Below are positions 42,701 through 44,481 of a DNA stretch of 44,481 nucleotides, in pieces (position 1 is the first letter of the stretch; each line of letters opens with the position of its first letter). A model generated the notes under the pieces. That model was given only the letters and a program-made list of their open reading frames with translations. It did no database searches and had not been told where the DNA came from. The position numbers were made by a program, and so were the translations under genes. The stretch is from Saprospiraceae bacterium (GTDB lineage Bacteria; Bacteroidota; Bacteroidia; Chitinophagales; Saprospiraceae): contig JAEUUV010000168.1 in the NCBI GenBank assembly GCA_016787285.1, positions 1 to 44,481 of the forward strand. Reading direction: 5' to 3'.

Positions 42701-43975
42701 CACTTCCTCGGCGTCGGGGCATACGCGCTCCGGCCCCTGGATTTCGGCGTTGTCGTCAATAATCGGTACCCGGATGATCGTGGGAAACGGGCAGGCCGGG
42801 CCGGAGCAGGTGTAATTGCTCAGCGTGAGGGTACCGAACGGCCCGGCGCCCCATTGCACGGTGACGCTGTCGGACCCGGGGTTGCCACCGTTGAGCACGG
42901 CGCCGTTGGCACTTACCGCCCAGTTAATTCCCGAGCAATTGGCCGAGGCCGTGTACGTAGCCGTGGCGCCGGGGCATATATCGCCTACACAGTCCAGCGA
43001 AGGGGCTTCCGCATCGAGCACCTCGACAACTGTTTCGATGGTATCGGTGCAGAAACAAGCGCTTAGGGCTACCAGGCGCACCGTGTAGTAGCCGGGATTG
43101 GGGTAGGTATGCTGTGGGCTTACCGTGTTTGTGGTGGAAAAATCATCGGTAAAAAACCACTCGTAAGTGTCGGCGTACTGGCTTTTGTTGTCGAACCAGA
43201 CGGTTTGTCCCTTGCATACGCGTAGCGTGTCGGCGCCTACGGCGTGCGGCGGGTCGGTATCGAACAGCGCCCGGGGTTCTTCCACGACGGTGATGCACAG
43301 GCCGTCTTCGCCTACGCACTGGTTTATCCCCCCCGGGTTACTACTTCCTGCGATGACGACCACCGATACCGAACCGGCTCCAGCCGGCCCCCAAACAACC
43401 GTGACGGAGGTATTGCCCGGGGCATTTACCACAAAACTTTGCGCACCGGATACGTTCCAGGTTATGACCGGAGGAGTGCCGCCGGAGGGCGGGGTGTACG
43501 GCGGGTTTTTCAACGAATAGGTAACCGTGCTGTACGGGCATACTTTTTCACAATACTTGATGTCATTGGGGTCTGCGGTGCTGTCCGGGTTGCAAATGGC
43601 CGGATTGCCGGAGATGATTTCCACGGGTAGGAAAGGCAACACGGTAACTTCCATACTGTCGGTGGCCGGAAGTTGGCCGTTGACCAATAGTACTGTTACG
43701 TAAACTTTATAGACCCCGGGTTGCTGGAAACAAAAGACCGGCATTGTGTCTTGTGAGTTCGCGGTAAACCCATTTGAACCGTAGGCATACCAAAAGTAGG
43801 TTACAAGTGGGCTTGTAGAACCTCCATTTGTAAAAGCTGCCGTAGCGCGATAGGTATAGCAACCCGGACAAACACTGGTCGGGCCGGCGATATCTACAGT
43901 CAAAAAAGTATTTTGAGCCTGGAGAAAAAATGGGAACAGGATGGCGATTACGGCGGGATAAAATCGGTTTTGCAT
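36728..43975 (-). CDS. Giant multidomain surface protein with T9SS type B sorting domain
   Basis: A 2415-residue exported adhesin-like protein. Signal peptide MQNRFYPAVIAILFPFFLQAQ, then a long chain of PKD/Ig-like modules (WNFGDPASGAANTANIQSPTH, WFFTDDFSTTNTVSPQHTYPNPG, WDFGDPASGGRNTA show the typical W-x-F-G-D core). An SdrD_B-like module (GQVWSDVNNNGLIDAADTLVSG) lies near residue 1500. It is followed by eleven 51-residue repeats with conserved GCDS (about residues 1605-2165) and then by the T9SS type B domain (YVPNVFSPESFDPDNSQFRP to the last residue, FRKGDVTIVR; gliding-motility-associated C-terminal type). The protein should be exported through T9SS and fixed at the surface, perhaps for adhesion or gliding. 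Many paired Cys residues suggest disulfides. No enzymatic domain is seen. Confidence 0.9.
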   Translation of the reverse strand: MQNRFYPAVIAILFPFFLQAQNTFLTVDIAGPTSVCPGCYTYRATAAFTNGGSTSPLVTYFWYAYGSNGFTANSQDTMPVFCFQQPGVYKVYVTVLLVNGQLPATDSMEVTVLPFLPVEIISGNPAICNPDSTADPNDIKYCEKVCPYSTVTYSLKNPPYTPPSGGTPPVITWNVSGAQSFVVNAPGNTSVTVVWGPAGAGSVSVVVIAGSSNPGGINQCVGEDGLCITVVEEPRALFDTDPPHAVGADTLRVCKGQTVWFDNKSQYADTYEWFFTDDFSTTNTVSPQHTYPNPGYYTVRLVALSACFCTDTIETVVEVLDAEAPSLDCVGDICPGATATYTASANCSGINWAVSANGAVLNGGNPGSDSVTVQWGAGPFGTLTLSNYTCSGPACPFPTIIRVPIIDDNAEIQGPERVCPDAEEVYSIESYGGTGFVWTLSGGGALLDGQGTNRVSIRWGSIPNPNTTYWLSVRYDNCYLGCGGQDSIPVRVVSPFYVNGPVELCAGATGSFLSRLTFNNSNINCNWTLTAPDGSVAWTSAAPAASVAAPFAAGPGIYRMFAEPANPLLTCTNRGEWAVSVPAAPQAPTGIDGPLIICPGQTFTYTANGAAPGASIRWLVRNGPGAPTTVFGNPINVIWGPVGPYQLGATALSANGLGCTSAVVYLEAHPVSGLSISGPAQVCISSTVTYTTPAIPGLDFQWSLQPADAGTIVSGQGSNAVEIYWQNPGTHTIVISACGQTVNQVVNVSPNLAPVVLYPNSLCPGITATVQTAIPFATYTWESTNGTVLGNTATVDLGPGNFVVSVTDANGCTGSSPFTIFTAQGPNLTISTADPTAFCNNSVTVNMVALTNTSGDLTYEWFQNGNPLGVNAPTYATNQYGSYTVQATNAAGCTAVAGPISIISDCGGGGGGGLPGNGPGCPPGSISIQILPSPRCDSFEFRAVGPNYLAGSAQWLFGQSGQGITGSAAGDQVPFVFPKAGRYIVALIATLTSGGVCRVIDTVDVEAVAQFAPLPACPGSPTAFDERSAFLPGSGITAWNWNFGDPASGAANTANIQSPTHNYATGGTYLVTMTVTANSGCTSSATEPAVIPQPTPPTITPPTQACAGNALEFAGTGQNLSWDFGDPASGGRNTAAGSPAYHTFAAGAYTVTATSTDNRGCTATATYSLTVPPNPFSGPITPASPAPFCEGGTITLTAPAGGLTYLWSDNSTAATLTVTEEGVYGVTINDANGCVYVPPPVPVQVTPGPDALIKAAILNSLGQTVGVTYPTHSICVGEDVRLFAEGLGGLNYTWSTGINGTSIEFTKVRNSLLPVGTHVYTVTVTDAASGCTVVTDPFVVTVHPNPAGFSIANNIAPACAGATNTLAYTGPNPGNWQFVWSNGQTGVPLVTTQPGRYFLRVINEFGCEARSNSLTILPGPNVAAIPAGCHTRCRPDTLCLPNIPNITAWQWFFNGNPVPGATTPTFVPNQSGTYYAQLTDVFGCINQSGPLTLNLLDGFGNILGQVWSDVNNNGLIDAADTLVSGIPVNLLQGGTPVGSGQSGAVGEFGFTNIPADNYAVEINAGLLPPGWQIVIGQDPASLSGCDALDQVGLLIRAACSGVLASSVQLAACPGDAATYNGTPIPAGSSQMFMFTTADGCDSTVTVTVAALPVSSSTLNASACSGENFDFNGTPVPAGTSQVFVLQNFQGCDSVVTVNVAALPTSSSTLNASACPGSSFDFNGTPVPAGTSQIFVLQNFQGCDSVVTVNVAALPTSSSTLNAGACPGSSFDFNGTPVPAGTSQVFVLQNFQGCDSVVTVNVAALPTSSSTLNTSACPGSSFNYNGTPVPAGTSQVFVLQNFQGCDSVVTVNVAALPTSSSTLNAGACPGSSFDFNGTPVPAGTSQVFVLQNFQGCDSVVTVNVAALPTSSSTLNAGACPGSSFDFNGTPVPAGTSQVFVLQNFQGCDSVVTVNVAALPVTFGTLNAGACPGSSFVYNGMPIAAGTSQVFTLQNAQGCDSVLTVNVATLPTSTGGFTAEVCAGATFTYNGTVLQAGDVQDFVLQNAQGCDSVVTVTVTALPTPTSTLAAAACPGQSFTYQGIALPIGAVQQFTLTSTLGCDSIVTVTVSALPSSSDTLPVTICPNETYNFGGTVLRPGETRTFTYTNSEGCDSLVTVVVSAFPAATFSLNTDASCIGINTGSISVLNPAGGLPPYRYSLDGTAFQDELVFDDLAAGAYTVWLEDSNGCLFQQSAAVQTIPPVSLELEGDALLACDTTGTLLAPVVSGDPTGLTYQWNTGAQTPAIVVYTPGIYTVEVSNVCETAVGEVVVRWTDVDPNYSFAYVPNVFSPESFDPDNSQFRPYFVPGLALRNYRFEIFDRWGNLMFHTEDTDAGWRGPFRQVDMQPAVFVWYLMVEIDYCGRPQRVFRKGDVTIVR
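37480..39160 (-). repeat. Eleven tandem 153-bp repeats
   Basis: Phase-marker sequences (GAGTCGCAGCC-like, the complement of the GCDS codons) recur exactly every 153 bp at about 37519, 37672, 37825, 37978, 38131, 38284, 38437, 38590, 38743, 38896 and 39049, with no indel. The six units marked at 38131-38896 are almost identical in DNA; the outer five are diverged. This shows recent expansion from the middle. Confidence 0.92.
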
Positions 43976-44006
43976 ACACAGCGGATGATTAGTTCACGGA
44001 ATGGAA

Positions 44007-44014
44007 CAAAGATA
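44007..44014 (-). promoter_or_regulatory. -7 box of the giant surface-protein gene
   Basis: Read on the minus strand this is TATCTTTG, an exact TAnnTTTG match, 31 nt before the start at 43975. No clear TTG -33 element was found. Confidence 0.5.
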
Positions 44015-44070
44015 CAGCTCGTGCTGCGCTCGCTGCCAGCGCCCTTTCCCAGTAATGTTCGAAGGGGAAA

Positions 44071-44120
44071 CAAAAAAAATTGCCGTTTCGAAAAGCAAAC
44101 CATGCTCCCCGAAACGGCAA
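44071..44120 (-). terminator. Intrinsic terminator of the upstream T9SS gene
   Basis: CGAAACGGCAA / TTGCCGTTTCG form an 11-bp stem (44110-44120 and 44080-44090) with a 19-base loop. On the minus strand the stem is followed by eight T (44072-44079), the classic Rho-independent layout. It lies 25 bp past the stop of the gene ending at 44145. Confidence 0.8.
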
Positions 44121-44144
44121 CCTGTTATTGACTGAAAATTCGGC

Positions 44145-44481
44145 CTATCTGTCCAGCACCACTTTGAAAGCGGCCTGCCCGCGATCGGTGCGAATCAGTA
44201 GGGTGTACATCCCGTCGGCCAGTACCGACCAGTCAAGCACCGTTTGTTTTTGTACCGCTGTGCGCTGTTCCAGCACGAGCCGGCCTGTGGCGTCGAACAC
44301 GAGGAAACGCAGGTCTGCCGTGCTCAGGGCATCATCCGGTAGTGCCACATTGACCCAGCCCGCCGTCGGATTGGGGTACACCGACACTAATTTGGACCAG
44401 TCCGGAGTGCCGGTGCTCACCAGATCGTCTACCACAAACGGGCCTGCAACTGTGGAGCAGCCCTTGGAATCGGTCACGATC
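44145..44481 (-). CDS. C-terminal end of a T9SS type A surface protein (partial)
   Basis: The frame runs off the window, so only the last ~112 residues are seen. VTDSKGCSTVAGPFVV at the visible beginning is the end of a SprB/PKD-like repeat. It is followed by a linker and a T9SS type A sorting domain: VSVYPNPTAGWVNVALP, FLVFDATGRLVLEQ, LADGMYTLLIRTDRGQAAFKVVLDR. The protein is thus another secreted, surface-bound product. It precedes the giant protein gene on the same strand, separated by a terminator and a promoter, so the two are probably separate transcription units. Confidence 0.8.
   Translation of the reverse strand, partial: IVTDSKGCSTVAGPFVVDDLVSTGTPDWSKLVSVYPNPTAGWVNVALPDDALSTADLRFLVFDATGRLVLEQRTAVQKQTVLDWSVLADGMYTLLIRTDRGQAAFKVVLDR

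Overview
The window looks like a chromosome segment of a GC-rich Bacteroidota bacterium, most plausibly from the Saprospiria/Chitinophagia side of the phylum (inference). Signs are the LpxC/FabZ fusion followed by lpxA, a DUF5686 outer-membrane protein, several secreted proteins with type IX secretion (T9SS) sorting domains, absence of recognisable Shine-Dalgarno sequences, and repeated -7 boxes of the form TAnnTTTG/TAnnTTCG just upstream of start codons. No rRNA, tRNA, CRISPR array, transposase or phage gene was seen.

Layout. 1-7215 (+): NAD-dependent epimerase, phosphatidylglycerophosphatase A, DUF5686 barrel protein, then the envelope block lpxC/fabZ, lpxA and an ABC ATPase. 7216-7577: non-coding DNA with a perfect 24-bp inverted repeat and short direct repeats. 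7578-14540 (+): a surface-protein island of one SBBP/DUF7948 protein and two paralogous propeller proteins, all ending in T9SS type A domains. 14610-20875 (+): a secreted propeller-like protein, a membrane-anchored AraC regulator, a fatty acid hydroxylase fused to DUF2147, a DUF998-like membrane protein, an SbcD/Mre11-like phosphoesterase and a diacylglycerol-kinase-type lipid kinase. 20957-31154 (+): a potassium-uptake cluster, namely a sigma-54-type response regulator, two micropeptides (the second is KdpF), kdpA, kdpB, kdpC, an outer-membrane porin, a stand-alone KdpD sensor domain and a separate histidine kinase. 31194-33520 (+): TerC-like protein, DnaQ-like exonuclease, uracil phosphoribosyltransferase. 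33576-34901: divergent acyltransferase and Crp/Fnr regulator whose leaders carry the same 9-bp repeat. 35000-35875: pirin. 36007-36649 (-): PIN toxin and antitoxin. 36728-44481 (-): a 2415-residue T9SS type B adhesin-like protein with eleven 51-residue repeats, and the C-terminal end of another T9SS protein cut by the window edge.

How parts work together. LpxC/FabZ and LpxA give the first acylation and deacetylation steps of lipid A synthesis plus a fatty-acid dehydratase. The kdp cluster combines the high-affinity K+ pump with its own sensing and regulatory genes and a dedicated porin; its regulator is NtrC-like rather than the OmpR-like KdpE of enterobacteria.

Most notable signals. (1) Five copies of GTTCTCC lie in the signal-peptide region of the SBBP protein and put its natural ATG out of frame; four copies would restore a textbook signal peptide, which suggests phase variation. 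(2) A sharply AT-rich tract, about 9650-12600, starts inside that gene at a domain boundary and ends inside the next gene, leaving both frames open: a mosaic made by recombination. (3) The inverted 9-bp repeat arrays at 34135-34316. (4) An in-frame 33-bp palindrome inside a T9SS gene. (5) The exact 153-bp period array in the giant adhesin. Domain and family names come from recognition of motifs by eye; no database search was run.
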